Assembly (NCBI RefSeq): GCF_030296055.1
Contig: NZ_AP027370.1
Span: forward strand, 1,068,501-1,132,500
DNA length: 64,000 bases
From: Hydrogenimonas cancrithermarum
GTDB lineage: Bacteria; Campylobacterota; Campylobacteria; Campylobacterales; Hydrogenimonadaceae
Direction of reading: 5' to 3'
Every line of letters begins with the position of its first letter. The first letter of the stretch is position 1. Shown here one piece after another: positions 24,552-33,347 of this stretch. The notes under the pieces are model-generated. The model was not told the origin of the DNA, did no database searches, and saw only the letters and a program-made list of their open reading frames with translations. A program made the translations under genes and the position numbers.

Positions 24552-26415
24552 CATTCCTCTCGGCCATCTTGATATAGATATGCAAAATATCGATCGCAGC
24601 CGGTGTCATACCGCTGATCTGGCTCGCCGCCTGCAACGTCGGAGGTTTGAAACGGGCCAGTTTCTCCTTGATTTCGTTGCTGAGACCGGAGATGTGTTCG
24701 AACGTCATCCCTTCGGGAATCTTCACTTCGAGCATTTCGTGCATCTTGTCGATCTGCTCTTTCTGCTTCTGGATATATTTGTCGTATTTGGCGTGAATCA
24801 GCAGCTGTTCTTTGACATCGTCAGGAAAGTCGGCCACTTCCGGGATCAGTTTTCCGAGTTTCTCCATCGTAAAATCGGCCCGGCCGACAATCAGCTTCAA
24901 CGGCGTCTTATCGGTGATCTTTTCGACCCCCAACGCTTCGAGCAGCTTCAGCCCCTCTTTGCTCGGTGTCAAAAAGCGCTCTTCCATCAGCTTCAGCCCT
25001 TCGTCGATCATCTGCTTCTTCCTGAGAACTTTCGCATAGGTCGCTTCATCGATCAGCCCGAAGGCGTGGCCGTACTTCATCAGGCGCAGGTCGGCATTGT
25101 CCTCGCGCAGGATAAGGCGGTATTCCGCTCGGCTCGTAAACATACGGTAAGGCTCTTTGGTCCCTTTCGTCACCAGGTCGTCGATCAGAACCCCGATGTA
25201 CGCCTCGTCGCGCCCCAGTACAAAGGGCTCACTCCCCTCTGTCGCCAGTGCCGCGTTGATACCGGCCATCAGACCCTGTGCCGCCGCCTCCTCATAGCCT
25301 GTGGTACCGTTGATCTGCCCTGCCAGATAGAGCCCTTTTATCTTTTTCGTCTCCAGCGTATGTTTCAGCTCCGTCGGATCGACATAGTCATACTCGATCG
25401 CGTAGCCGTACCGTACGATCTTGGCATTCTCCATCCCCTTGACGGAGCGGATCATCGCGAGCTGCACATCGGTCGGAAGCGAGGTGCTCATGCCGTTGAT
25501 GTAGTACTCCGTCGCTTCCAGCGTCTGCGGTTCGACAAAGAGGTGGTGCCGTTCTTTGTCCCGGAAGCGGTTGATCTTGTCTTCGATGCTCGGGCAATAG
25601 CGCGGCCCCACGCCTTCGATCTGTCCCGAAAAGAGCGGCGCACGATGGAAGTTGCCTTCGATCAGCGCATGGGTCCGCTCGTTCGTATAGGCAATGAAAC
25701 AGGGCAGCTGTTTTGGATGGAACGACGCACGGTCGGTACGGAAACTGAAGGGTTTCGGCGGTTCGTCGCCAGGCTGCGGTTCCATCTTCGAAAAGTCGAT
25801 ACTCGACCCGTCGATACGAGGGCAGGTTCCCGTTTTGAGCCGGCCGACATTCAGCCCCAGCTGCTTCAGGTTCTCCGCCAGCGCCGTCGATGCGAACTCT
25901 CCGGCCCGGCCCGCCTCCTGGGTCACCTCGCCGATATGAATGACCCCGTTAAGAAAAGTCCCTGTCGTCAAAATCACTTTCCCGCCATGGAACGTTTCGC
26001 CAAGCTCCGTCTTCACGCCGACCACTTCTCCGTTTTCGACGATCAGCTCTTCAACCATCCCCTGCAGAATGTCGAGATTCTCCGTTCCGAGGCAGACGGT
26101 ACGCGCCTCGATACGATAGCGATCCATGTCGATCTGCGCACGGCTTCCGCGTACGGCCGGCCCTTTGGTTTCGTTCAGAATGCGGTACTGCAGTCCCGCC
26201 TTGTCGGTCAGAAGCCCCATCTCGCCGCCCAGCGCATCGAGCTCCTTGACCAGGTGCCCCTTCGCCAGTCCGCCGATCGCTGGATTGCAGCTCGCCGCGC
26301 CGATCTGTTCGGCCAATATCGTGATCATCAACGTTTTGAGCCCCATGCGTGCAGGCGCCAGCGACGCCTCGATCCCTGCATGCCCTCCGCCGACTACGAT
26401 TACATCATATTTCAT
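24529..26415 (-). CDS. mnmG: tRNA U34 carboxymethylaminomethyl synthase subunit MnmG (GidA)
   Basis: FAD enzyme that, with MnmE, modifies wobble uridine 34 of several tRNAs. Length 628, normal. The FAD-binding motif is at the N-terminus ([19 protein letters not shown]); the family signatures [12 protein letters not shown] (near 270) and [14 protein letters not shown] (near 365) are present. The extreme C-terminus (NEKLKTKN) lies in a 7-bp repeat tract and may vary in length between strains. A TTG-started 65-codon ORF overlaps its start by 4 bp. Confidence 0.97.
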   Translation of the reverse strand: MKYDVIVVGGGHAGIEASLAPARMGLKTLMITILAEQIGAASCNPAIGGLAKGHLVKELDALGGEMGLLTDKAGLQYRILNETKGPAVRGSRAQIDMDRYRIEARTVCLGTENLDILQGMVEELIVENGEVVGVKTELGETFHGGKVILTTGTFLNGVIHIGEVTQEAGRAGEFASTALAENLKQLGLNVGRLKTGTCPRIDGSSIDFSKMEPQPGDEPPKPFSFRTDRASFHPKQLPCFIAYTNERTHALIEGNFHRAPLFSGQIEGVGPRYCPSIEDKINRFRDKERHHLFVEPQTLEATEYYINGMSTSLPTDVQLAMIRSVKGMENAKIVRYGYAIEYDYVDPTELKHTLETKKIKGLYLAGQINGTTGYEEAAAQGLMAGINAALATEGSEPFVLGRDEAYIGVLIDDLVTKGTKEPYRMFTSRAEYRLILREDNADLRLMKYGHAFGLIDEATYAKVLRKKQMIDEGLKLMEERFLTPSKEGLKLLEALGVEKITDKTPLKLIVGRADFTMEKLGKLIPEVADFPDDVKEQLLIHAKYDKYIQKQKEQIDKMHEMLEVKIPEGMTFEHISGLSNEIKEKLARFKPPTLQAASQISGMTPAAIDILHIYIKMAERNEKLKTKN

Positions 26416-26618
26416 ACATCCATTCCTGTCGATTTCAAATACGTTTCAACGAATATCTCCGATGAAACGGGACCGGTCGCGGTTTTCGAGAAACGGAGCG
26501 TTTGCCAAAAAAGCGAACCGTTTCCAAATCTCTGAAAAATATCGGGAGGAAACTCCGAAAAACAAGCAGCCAGTTCCCATTTCATCACAGCTCGGTGGCA
26601 ACCATACAATAATGCGGG

Positions 26619-26624
26619 ATTATA
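26619..26624 (-). promoter_or_regulatory. Candidate -10 box upstream of mnmG
   Basis: Perfect TATAAT on the minus strand, about 200 bp before mnmG, in the divergent gap 26416-26680. Apart from this box and a doubtful 65-codon ORF, I see nothing else in the gap. Confidence 0.35.
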
Positions 26625-26680
26625 GCTTTTTGAGGTTAAAAAAGATATGATAATATCAATCTAAACCAAAAGGCGGAACG

Positions 26681-28189
26681 TTGCAGGGGAAAATCGTCGT
26701 CTACTCCGATCAGACCGGTATCGGAAAGATCATCACTCCCGAGCATAAAAAGTACAACTTCACAATCGACGAATGGAACGAATACGAAACCATCCCGCAG
26801 ATCGGTCAAACCATCACCTTCGATCCGGAAGGCATCGATGCGAAGAACATTCTCCTCTCGTCGGCAGATGCACCGCCCCGGACACCTGCTCCCACCGTAG
26901 AGGAGCGCTTTGCGCCGCATACAAACGACGAAACACCGCTCGAAACATCGAAAGAGGAGCCGGTGGAAGAGGATTACGGGCTGGAGCCGAGTGTAGATGT
27001 CGACACTGCCATTCAACTCCATTTCAGCGATATCCAAAAGAGAATTTCAGACAACAAAGAGCTCATCAAAGAGAATCGAAAGCTCGATTTTATCCGGATG
27101 AACCGTTTTTTGACGACCGCCTACAACAATCTCATCGAGATTGACCACGGTTTCGAAAACCATGCTCTGACCGAACTCAGAATAGAGCTTCTGGAAGCCT
27201 ATGAAGCCTATCAGAATTTCAAATCGAAAACCTCCTATCTCCAGAACGCCTATGAAGATGTCTTTTTGAGCAAACAGATACGCTACAAGGAGTTGCGTGC
27301 GAAACTGGAGCTCAACAAAACCCAGATTGCCAATCTCAACGAAAATGCCACCAAACGAGAGATCGAGATCAAGGAGAAGAGCGGAAAACTCGCGGCACTG
27401 GGTTCGCAAAGCGATGAGTACATCTACCTTTCCAACGAAATTAAAATATTGAAGCGGACGATGGTCGATGCGATTCACGAAGTGGCGAAACTGAACGAAG
27501 AGAATCGTCTCTATATCGATCTTCTGGACAACTTTTACAAAATGCATTATGAAAGATTCAAAGCTTCGTTCGAAGAGTTCGTCCAGACCCATGACTCCCT
27601 TCTTCGCAAGATACAGGATGTTCTGGCCTATCGATTCGACGCACTGATCTGGCAAAAAGCGAACTGCTCCAAACCGATTCAGAATTTTTTCGTCCAGGCC
27701 GGGATTGCCGACGAGTTCAGCTCCATTACCTATCTAAAATACTACCTCAAGACACTCGATGCCTCCAAACTGAACCGGCAGAACAAAGAGCTTATGGATC
27801 TACTTCAGTATCTCGAACAGCAGGCGAAAAAGAAGATCGTCTGCATCGACGACGACACGGAATTTCTCGGCATGGTCAGAGAGGTTGTGGGGGAGATCGA
27901 CAGAGAGATCAAAGTGACACTGACGACACGGCCCGAAGCGACACTGCCCGATCTCAAAAACATCCAGCCCAATATTCTCATCATCAATCCCGATATGCGC
28001 AACATCCATATCGAAGCTCTCCTCGAATATGCCAGAAAAATCGTCCCCGAGATCGAAGTGGCTTTTTTTGCCAAGCGGATCAGCCGGGAACTCCTGCTTC
28101 AGGCCAAACGCTATAATGTCGCAGCCATTATTCCAAAAAGCGTTCACAAACAGGAACTTTTGGAACAGTTCAAACAATATATCGATTAG
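26681..28189 (+). CDS. Coiled-coil protein with cold-shock-like N-terminus and degenerate receiver domain
   Basis: A 502-residue cytoplasmic protein starting at TTG with AAAGGCGG nearby. Residues 1-60 resemble a small cold-shock/OB-fold domain (GIGKIITPEHKKYNF, then GQTITFDPEGIDAKN). Residues 60-110 are an acidic linker and 110-380 a largely helical coiled coil. The last 120 residues look like a response-regulator receiver: it begins KIVCIDDDTEF, but the usual phospho-Asp position reads Asn (LIINPDM) and the Thr is missing, while the Lys (IIPKS) remains. A phosphorylation-independent regulator or scaffold is likely; function unknown. Confidence 0.65.
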   Translation: MQGKIVVYSDQTGIGKIITPEHKKYNFTIDEWNEYETIPQIGQTITFDPEGIDAKNILLSSADAPPRTPAPTVEERFAPHTNDETPLETSKEEPVEEDYGLEPSVDVDTAIQLHFSDIQKRISDNKELIKENRKLDFIRMNRFLTTAYNNLIEIDHGFENHALTELRIELLEAYEAYQNFKSKTSYLQNAYEDVFLSKQIRYKELRAKLELNKTQIANLNENATKREIEIKEKSGKLAALGSQSDEYIYLSNEIKILKRTMVDAIHEVAKLNEENRLYIDLLDNFYKMHYERFKASFEEFVQTHDSLLRKIQDVLAYRFDALIWQKANCSKPIQNFFVQAGIADEFSSITYLKYYLKTLDASKLNRQNKELMDLLQYLEQQAKKKIVCIDDDTEFLGMVREVVGEIDREIKVTLTTRPEATLPDLKNIQPNILIINPDMRNIHIEALLEYARKIVPEIEVAFFAKRISRELLLQAKRYNVAAIIPKSVHKQELLEQFKQYID

Positions 28190-28198
28190 GGGAGCAAC

Positions 28199-28816
28199 AT
28201 GTTTACGGGACTGATACGGGAGATGGCCGAAGTCGTCTCTTACGAGAACAATGTTTTGACACTCAAAGCTTCCTACCGTCCGAATATCGGAGACTCCATC
28301 GCCGTCAACGGTGCCTGCCTTACGGTCGTAAAACTCGGAGAGGGAACGTTCAGTGTCGAACTGGCCGATGAAACACGTAAAGTCATCGCCATGGAAAATC
28401 TCAAAGGGAGGGTCCATATCGAACCTGCCATGCAGATGGGAGAGCGATTCGAGGGGCACATCGTTCAAGGGCATGTCGATACCGTCGGCACCGTCACGCG
28501 AATCCAAAAACGTACCAACGGCACCGATTTTTTCATCACCATTCCCGGAGAGTTCCTTCAGTACGTTATCCCAAAAGGCTCCGTCACGGTCGATGGTGTA
28601 AGCCTGACCGTCAATGAAGTGACGGACGATGGATTTCGGCTTACGATCATTCCCCATACACTCAAAGAGACACTTTTTGGAAACTACCGCATCGGTACCC
28701 GCGTCAACGTGGAAACCGACCTTTTCGCCCGCTATGTCGCCAACATTTTAGAAAAGCGGGAAACGGCGAAGCGGAGCGGATGGGATACCATCGAACGGAT
28801 CCAGGCACTCTACTGA
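28199..28816 (+). CDS. ribE: Riboflavin synthase alpha subunit
   Basis: Dismutates two 6,7-dimethyl-8-ribityllumazine molecules to riboflavin. Length 205, normal. The two internal lumazine-binding repeats are visible, each opening with the MFTGLI/HIVQGHVDTVG type motif (residues 1-10, and about 85-100) and containing a VNGACLTV / VDGVSLTV segment. It follows the coiled-coil gene by 9 bp, and its stop overlaps the next start (TGATG). Confidence 0.95.
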   Translation: MFTGLIREMAEVVSYENNVLTLKASYRPNIGDSIAVNGACLTVVKLGEGTFSVELADETRKVIAMENLKGRVHIEPAMQMGERFEGHIVQGHVDTVGTVTRIQKRTNGTDFFITIPGEFLQYVIPKGSVTVDGVSLTVNEVTDDGFRLTIIPHTLKETLFGNYRIGTRVNVETDLFARYVANILEKRETAKRSGWDTIERIQALY

Positions 28817-29316
28817 TGCGCCTCTTTCTCGGAAGTTTCGCGACGGTTGAGTTTTACGACGATATCCGCCGTGATCTGCAACCCTTCTTCGAAGGCAGAT
28901 GGGTCGCCCCCCAGCATCTGCACATGACATGGTTCTTTCTCGGAGAAAGAGAGTCACCCGAAAAAATTGTCGATGCCCTTCAGCCGCTCAAAACCATCGG
29001 CAGACGGCCCCTCGCCATTCAAGGGTTTGGAATGTTCGGCAAGCCGGACCCGAAAATCTTCTACCTCAAAACTTCTACGAAGGCGCTGCTTCCGATCTAT
29101 CGCCGTATCGAAGAGCTGCTCGGAGAAAGAGTCCGAAGCCCCTTTCGCGCCCATGTGACACTGGCCCGTATAAAACGTTTTCGCTCGTTCGGATTCAGAC
29201 ATCTGGAGCGCCCATGGATGAGTGAACCGCTCGGGACCATCGAACCGACGATCCGTCTCGTCGAAAGCCGGCTCACCCCTTCCGGCCCTGTCTACATTCC
29301 CCTGGAGACGTTCTGA
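28816..29316 (+). CDS. thpR: RNA 2',3'-cyclic phosphodiesterase (2'-5' RNA ligase family, ThpR)
   Basis: Two-histidine phosphoesterase acting on 2',3'-cyclic phosphate RNA ends. Length 166 from MRLFLGSF. The two HxT catalytic motifs appear as HMTWF (about 36-40) and HVTLARI (about 113-119), in the spacing of the family. Start at 28816 gives a one-base overlap with the ribE stop, better than the 12-codon extension upstream. Confidence 0.85.
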   Translation: MRLFLGSFATVEFYDDIRRDLQPFFEGRWVAPQHLHMTWFFLGERESPEKIVDALQPLKTIGRRPLAIQGFGMFGKPDPKIFYLKTSTKALLPIYRRIEELLGERVRSPFRAHVTLARIKRFRSFGFRHLERPWMSEPLGTIEPTIRLVESRLTPSGPVYIPLETF

Positions 29317-29317
29317 C

Positions 29318-29626
29318 ATGAAAAATCTGCTGAGTATCCCTATCCCGAAAGTTGGAGAGTTTTTCGAAACGCTTCTTTGCAATGCACACGTGACGATCGA
29401 AACGATCGTCAGCAGCGATACACCTGAACCGAAACTCTACAAGCAGCCTCACGATGAAGCGGTTCTTCTGATCGAAGGGGAAGCGGCGTTGGAAATAAAC
29501 GGAAAAACCATCCTTTTGAAAGCCGGAGATTTCCTTCATATTCCCGCCCATACGCCGCACAAAGTTTCAAAAACGAAAAACGGAACCCGCTGGCTCGCGA
29601 TTCATTCAAAGGAGCCGCTGTGCTGA
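29318..29626 (+). CDS. Small cupin-domain protein
   Basis: A 102-residue single-domain cupin. The motif 1 region reads KQPHDEAVLLIEGEA (His and Glu ligands) and motif 2 GDFLHIPAHTPHKV (His ligand), so it probably holds one divalent metal. Substrate unknown. It begins one base after the thpR stop and overlaps flhX by 7 bp, so all four genes from ribE are tightly coupled. Confidence 0.8.
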   Translation: MKNLLSIPIPKVGEFFETLLCNAHVTIETIVSSDTPEPKLYKQPHDEAVLLIEGEAALEINGKTILLKAGDFLHIPAHTPHKVSKTKNGTRWLAIHSKEPLC

Positions 29627-29889
29627 CCCCCAAGGCGGCCGCACTCAAATACAATGCCGACATACAAAACGCACCCAAAGTGGTGGCGGCCGGCCGAGGG
29701 AAGATCGCACAGAAGATTCTCGAAAAAGCGAAAGCCTTCGATGTGCCACTTTTTCAGAACGAAGCCCTCGCGGAAGCGCTTCTACAACAAGAGGTCGGTA
29801 CGGAGATCGATCCGCAACTCTTTCAGGCGGTTGCGGAAGTCTTTATCTGGCTTCTGGAAAGCGAAGAGAACGCCGAACTCTCCAAATAG
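29620..29889 (+). CDS. flhX: FlhX: FlhB C-terminal-domain homologue
   Basis: An 89-residue protein that matches only the cytoplasmic C-terminal domain of the flagellar export protein FlhB (AAALKYNADIQNAPKVVAAG, residues 6-25 region, then IDPQLFQAVAEVFIWL). H. pylori has the same stand-alone domain. The NPTH autocleavage site of FlhB is absent, so it resembles a preprocessed fragment. It starts at GTG inside the cupin gene. The next gene converges after 3 bp. Confidence 0.85.
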   Translation: MLTPKAAALKYNADIQNAPKVVAAGRGKIAQKILEKAKAFDVPLFQNEALAEALLQQEVGTEIDPQLFQAVAEVFIWLLESEENAELSK

Positions 29890-29892
29890 ATT

Positions 29893-30462
29893 TTACGCAC
29901 CGCATCCGGAATTGTCACACTCCTTGAACTTTTCGACCTGATAAACGAAAATCTGCGGATGATACGCCAGGCAGTTTTGCGGTAGCCCCGCTTTGAGACA
30001 CAGGTGGGCGAAAAAGTGGTCGAAATCGTTCAGCTCTTCCCACACCTGCGGCAAGAAAGTCGCTTGGCGGCCATCAAGCTGCAAAATCACGCCATCGACA
30101 CCGGGACGGATTTTACGACGCAAATCATCGATATCGTCATACTCCAACGAATGCGGTACCGTTAGAAGGGAAACTTCGATATCGACCTTTTCGAACTCTT
30201 CCGGTGTCAATGGAGAAAAGCGTGGATCGTCGAACGCCGCCGCTTTGGCATTGGCGACCAAATCGTCTATCAGACGGCGATGCGGAATGATCGATCCGAT
30301 GCAGCCGCGAAGGTTGCCGTTGATCGTCAATGTCACAAACGTAGCCTGCTCTTTCGCCAATTCCGGGAATTGAGCAACCAACGCCTCTTTGTCCACTTCC
30401 GGCGTCAAGCCGAATGACGCGGCAATCGATTGGCGCGCGATTTTAAGTAAAAGCTCTCCCAT
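29893..30462 (-). CDS. AMMECR1-domain protein (AmmeMemoRadiSam system protein A)
   Basis: Length 189. It carries the AMMECR1 motif GNLRGCIGSIIPHRRL near residue 50 and VEVSLLT-type core (DIEVSLLTVPHSLEYDD). The family often travels with a MEMO protein and a radical SAM enzyme as an RNA or protein modification trio, but neither partner is next to it here. Cytoplasmic; molecular function unknown. Good ribosome-binding site (AAGGAGG). Confidence 0.88.
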   Translation of the reverse strand: MGELLLKIARQSIAASFGLTPEVDKEALVAQFPELAKEQATFVTLTINGNLRGCIGSIIPHRRLIDDLVANAKAAAFDDPRFSPLTPEEFEKVDIEVSLLTVPHSLEYDDIDDLRRKIRPGVDGVILQLDGRQATFLPQVWEELNDFDHFFAHLCLKAGLPQNCLAYHPQIFVYQVEKFKECDNSGCGA

Positions 30463-30492
30463 ATGAGCCTCCTTGTATAAGCTTTATTGAGC

Positions 30493-30498
30493 ATTATA
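30493..30498 (-). promoter_or_regulatory. Extended -10 box of the AMMECR1 gene
   Basis: TGGTATAAT on the minus strand, the TGn extended -10 form, 31 bp before the start; leader about 24 nt. Confidence 0.55.
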
Positions 30499-30512
30499 CC
30501 ATATTTTAAGAT

Positions 30513-31262
30513 TTATTTAAAATCTTTGTCTCGCAGCGAGGCGGCGTTTGGATTGCGCTCTTTTTTGAGTTGCATGTCGATGGAATCGAGAGGAAGTTTC
30601 GAAGAAGGTGATGCGATCGTTCCACTTCGCACACCCGTTTTTGGGGGTTCGTAAACGTAAAGCCCATTTTCGACCATTCCCATGCGAACCGGTGTCGCCG
30701 ACGAATAGGTCGTAACGACAGCATCCTTCTTTAGATGCTTCACAAGGTCGGCAAAATACTCTTTGGTCCAAAGCAGCGGGTTTTTTTTGGGGCTGAACGC
30801 ATCCTGGTAGGCGATGTCGAATTTCAGATCGGTCGTTTTTAGAAAATCTCGGGCATCGCCGAAGACGACATCCACACGGACTTTCTCGTCATCGTAGTAT
30901 CCGTGTGCCGCAATCGCGTCGACCACCCGTTTGAATGGCTGCAGCGCCTCGGGATAGGGAAAATCGACAAGCGAATGCACCAGCGCTTCGTCGAATTCCG
31001 GTGAGACGATACGAAGTTTACAGCGAAGATCGTGTTGCCGGGCGTAATAGAGCGTCGTCAATGTATTGTACCCCAACCCGAAGCAGATATCGAGAATCGT
31101 CAGCTCTTTTTTGGAAGTATCGATCAGAGAAAAAGCTGGCTCGATATGCTTTTTGAGCGACTCCTGCAGCGCCCCGTCACGCGTCGAGTGATAGCACTCG
31201 TCGAACCGTTCCGAGCGACAGGTATAACTGCCGTCTTCGGTTTCAATCAACTGTTTAGCCAT
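30513..31262 (-). CDS. MnmD-like tRNA 5-aminomethyl-2-thiouridine methyltransferase
   Basis: A 249-residue SAM-dependent methyltransferase of the DUF752/MnmD kind that would complete mnm5 at wobble U34, downstream of MnmG. The opening (ETEDGSYTCRSERFDECYHS, then GALQES) and the motif ILDICFGLGYNTL near residue 55 are characteristic; DIAYQDAFSPKKNPLLWT near 155 is the typical post-II motif. The FAD oxidase domain of fused MnmC is absent. The gap to luxS-linked genes is 83 bp with nothing recognisable. Confidence 0.82.
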   Translation of the reverse strand: MAKQLIETEDGSYTCRSERFDECYHSTRDGALQESLKKHIEPAFSLIDTSKKELTILDICFGLGYNTLTTLYYARQHDLRCKLRIVSPEFDEALVHSLVDFPYPEALQPFKRVVDAIAAHGYYDDEKVRVDVVFGDARDFLKTTDLKFDIAYQDAFSPKKNPLLWTKEYFADLVKHLKKDAVVTTYSSATPVRMGMVENGLYVYEPPKTGVRSGTIASPSSKLPLDSIDMQLKKERNPNAASLRDKDFK

Positions 31263-31345
31263 AAATATCCTGCACCCGAAAATTAAAGCAAGTGTGGTTT
31301 GTCTTCACATGATCTCTCTGGGAGAATTTCGGCATCGGCATATCG

Positions 31346-31648
31346 TCAATAACTCGCTTCATGAAGCTCTTTGAACTTGAACCCTTCCATCACTTCATCG
31401 AGGTCCGCTCCCTCTCTGGCGACGAGTACGAAAATATTCTCCTCGACCATTGGCCAGATCGGCTCGCCCTGCTTGGCAACGATGGCATAGTCGACGAAAT
31501 CGTCGATCTCCTCCCGCGTATCGTAGAAGTCGATCTTTTTCACCTCTCCTTCGTCGAATGTAATGAGCCCCCACACCGCAGCACTCTCCATCGCGACGAG
31601 TTTCGCGTTTTCGGGATCTTTGCTGTCAAGCGGCAGTTCGATCAGCAT
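31346..31648 (-). CDS. Small acidic hypothetical protein linked to luxS
   Basis: A 100-residue acidic protein (many Asp/Glu, few basic residues), with no signal or membrane helix. The pattern of strands around [18 protein letters not shown] resembles a NifX/dinitrogenase-cofactor fold, but that is weak. It overlaps the luxS stop by 7 bp, so it is translated from the same message. Confidence 0.6.
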   Translation of the reverse strand: MLIELPLDSKDPENAKLVAMESAAVWGLITFDEGEVKKIDFYDTREEIDDFVDYAIVAKQGEPIWPMVEENIFVLVAREGADLDEVMEGFKFKELHEASY

Positions 31649-32157
31649 GTCGCTCCTTTCAGTTTTTCGGGGTCGAGTTTCAGCTCTTCGTTGTGCATGA
31701 TGCCGATGCCTCGATCGAGTACCCCTTTGGCAATCGCTTTGGCTTCGTCGAGAGAGTGCATTTTACAGCTCCCACACTGGTAGATGTTAAGCTCCGGGAT
31801 ATCCGCCATACTCTGCACGTTCAGCACATCTCGCATCGCCGCCTCCCACGCTTTGGCGACACGTATCTCCTCCGGCTCGCCGATGAGACTCATATAAAAG
31901 CCCGTACGGCACCCCATCGGAGAGATATCGATGATCTCGACATCTTCGCTGTTCAAGTGGTCACGCATGAAACCGGCAAAAAGATGCTCGAGCGTGTGAA
32001 TCCCTTTTTCGCTCATCATCTCTTTGTTGGGACGGCAGAATCGCAGATCGAAAACGGTGATGGTATCACCGCACGGTGTCTTCATCGTTTTCGCTTTGCG
32101 TACGGCAGGTGCCGGCATAATCGTGTGATCGACGGTAAAGCTCTCGAGTAGCGGCAT
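31642..32157 (-). CDS. luxS: S-ribosylhomocysteine lyase LuxS
   Basis: Splits S-ribosylhomocysteine into homocysteine and the AI-2 precursor DPD in the activated-methyl cycle. Length 171. Zinc ligands His54 and His58 in [14 protein letters not shown] and Cys128 in QCGSCK; Glu57 and Cys84 region (MGCRTGFY) match the catalytic residues. Whether AI-2 is used as a signal cannot be told here. Upstream gap of 215 bp to porB contains a hairpin. Confidence 0.96.
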   Translation of the reverse strand: MPLLESFTVDHTIMPAPAVRKAKTMKTPCGDTITVFDLRFCRPNKEMMSEKGIHTLEHLFAGFMRDHLNSEDVEIIDISPMGCRTGFYMSLIGEPEEIRVAKAWEAAMRDVLNVQSMADIPELNIYQCGSCKMHSLDEAKAIAKGVLDRGIGIMHNEELKLDPEKLKGATC

Positions 32158-32330
32158 GGTATAGACCTTTTTTCTTTGCAGTGTACATCAAAAAGGGTTA
32201 GGAAAAAATTGAAAGGAAAAAGTTATAAAGAAGTCGAAGGGTTTACGAAAGATGACCTGGTGTCTTGATGATATCCAACGGTTTAATTGTGTGTAGACCT
32301 GCTCCTCGAACGAACTCTACATCGATCTAT

Positions 32331-32353
32331 CCCAAGGAGCTTGGCTCCTTGGG
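32331..32353. terminator. Perfect hairpin between porB and luxS
   Basis: Stem CCCAAGGAGC with GCTCCTTGGG around a 3-nt loop, 20 bp past the porB stop on the minus strand. There is no U-run on either side, so it may act as an mRNA 3'-end stabiliser as well as a terminator. The rest of the 215-bp gap shows nothing else recognisable. Confidence 0.5.
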
Positions 32354-32372
32354 CATAAAACGAAAATGGCTG

Positions 32373-33335
32373 TTAAACACCCGCCTCTTCGCGTCTTTGG
32401 AGATACTCCCAGTAATCATCGACTCGCTTTTGCCACTCGTCGATCAGATACTCGTACTCCGGTTTGAAAAGATGCTTGAAGCGTCCCTGTGCGCCGAGGT
32501 AGTCACGGACCGGAACTTTGTTCTTCGGCCGGTAGGTGATTGTCAGTTTCGTACCGTTTTCGATCTCGTAAAGGGGGAAAACGAGCGAATCTGTCGCGAG
32601 ATCGGAGATCGCGATCGTATCGTCCGGTGCAAACTTCCACTCGGTCGTACAAGCACTCATGGCATTGATGTAGACAGGACCTTCGGTCGCCAAACCTTTC
32701 TGGATCTTTTTAACCATGTCTTTCCACTTGTTTGGAGCGACCTGTGCAACATATGGAGCCCCATGCGCAGCCATGATCTGAACCATATCTTTTTTATTTT
32801 TCTTCTCACCATAACTGACGCGTCCAGCAGGAGAAGTCGTCGTGCTTGCACCGATAGGCGTCGATGAGCTTCTCTGCCCGCCAGTATTGGCGTAAACTTC
32901 ATTGTCGAGACAAACATACATCATGTCATGCCCACGCTCGAAACAGCCGGAGATCCACTGGAACCCGATGTCATACGTAGCGCCATCACCGCCGAATGCA
33001 ACGAATTTCGGGGTTTTGCCTTCGCATGAAGCCGGCAGTTTCCCTTTTCTTTTCAGCGCCTGATACATCGCTTCGGCACCGGCAACGGCCGTAGAACCGT
33101 TTTCAAAACCGATATGAATCCATGACGCGTCCCATGATGTGTAGGGGTAAACGGCGGTACAGACTTCAAGACATCCGGTCGAAGCGGCAAGGATCAGCGG
33201 GTCATTGGTTGCATTCAGAACTTCTCGAACGATAATCGAGTGTGCACATCCCGGGCACAAAAGGTTCGCACCCTCGAATCGGTCGGCAGAGGTCGAGAAC
33301 TCTTTAAGGTTTTTTATCTTTTTCATTTCACTCAT
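32373..33335 (-). CDS. porB: Pyruvate:ferredoxin oxidoreductase, beta subunit
   Basis: Thiamine pyrophosphate-binding subunit of the enzyme interconverting pyruvate and acetyl-CoA plus CO2 with ferredoxin. Length 320. It has CPGCAHSIIVRE at the start, Cys ligands of a 4Fe-4S cluster (CPGC, and CLEVC near 55), and the TPP motif GDGATYDIGFQWISGCFERG. It is last of four por genes. In this phylum the enzyme often works in the reductive direction to fix CO2, which the window cannot prove. Confidence 0.93.
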   Translation of the reverse strand: MSEMKKIKNLKEFSTSADRFEGANLLCPGCAHSIIVREVLNATNDPLILAASTGCLEVCTAVYPYTSWDASWIHIGFENGSTAVAGAEAMYQALKRKGKLPASCEGKTPKFVAFGGDGATYDIGFQWISGCFERGHDMMYVCLDNEVYANTGGQRSSSTPIGASTTTSPAGRVSYGEKKNKKDMVQIMAAHGAPYVAQVAPNKWKDMVKKIQKGLATEGPVYINAMSACTTEWKFAPDDTIAISDLATDSLVFPLYEIENGTKLTITYRPKNKVPVRDYLGAQGRFKHLFKPEYEYLIDEWQKRVDDYWEYLQRREEAGV

Positions 33336-33347
33336 CGTGCACTCCTC

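Noticed and set aside
24580-26535. 651-codon ORF opposite mnmG
   Set aside because: It is the antisense shadow of mnmG; the product is rich in Arg, His and Phe, with no recognisable domain.
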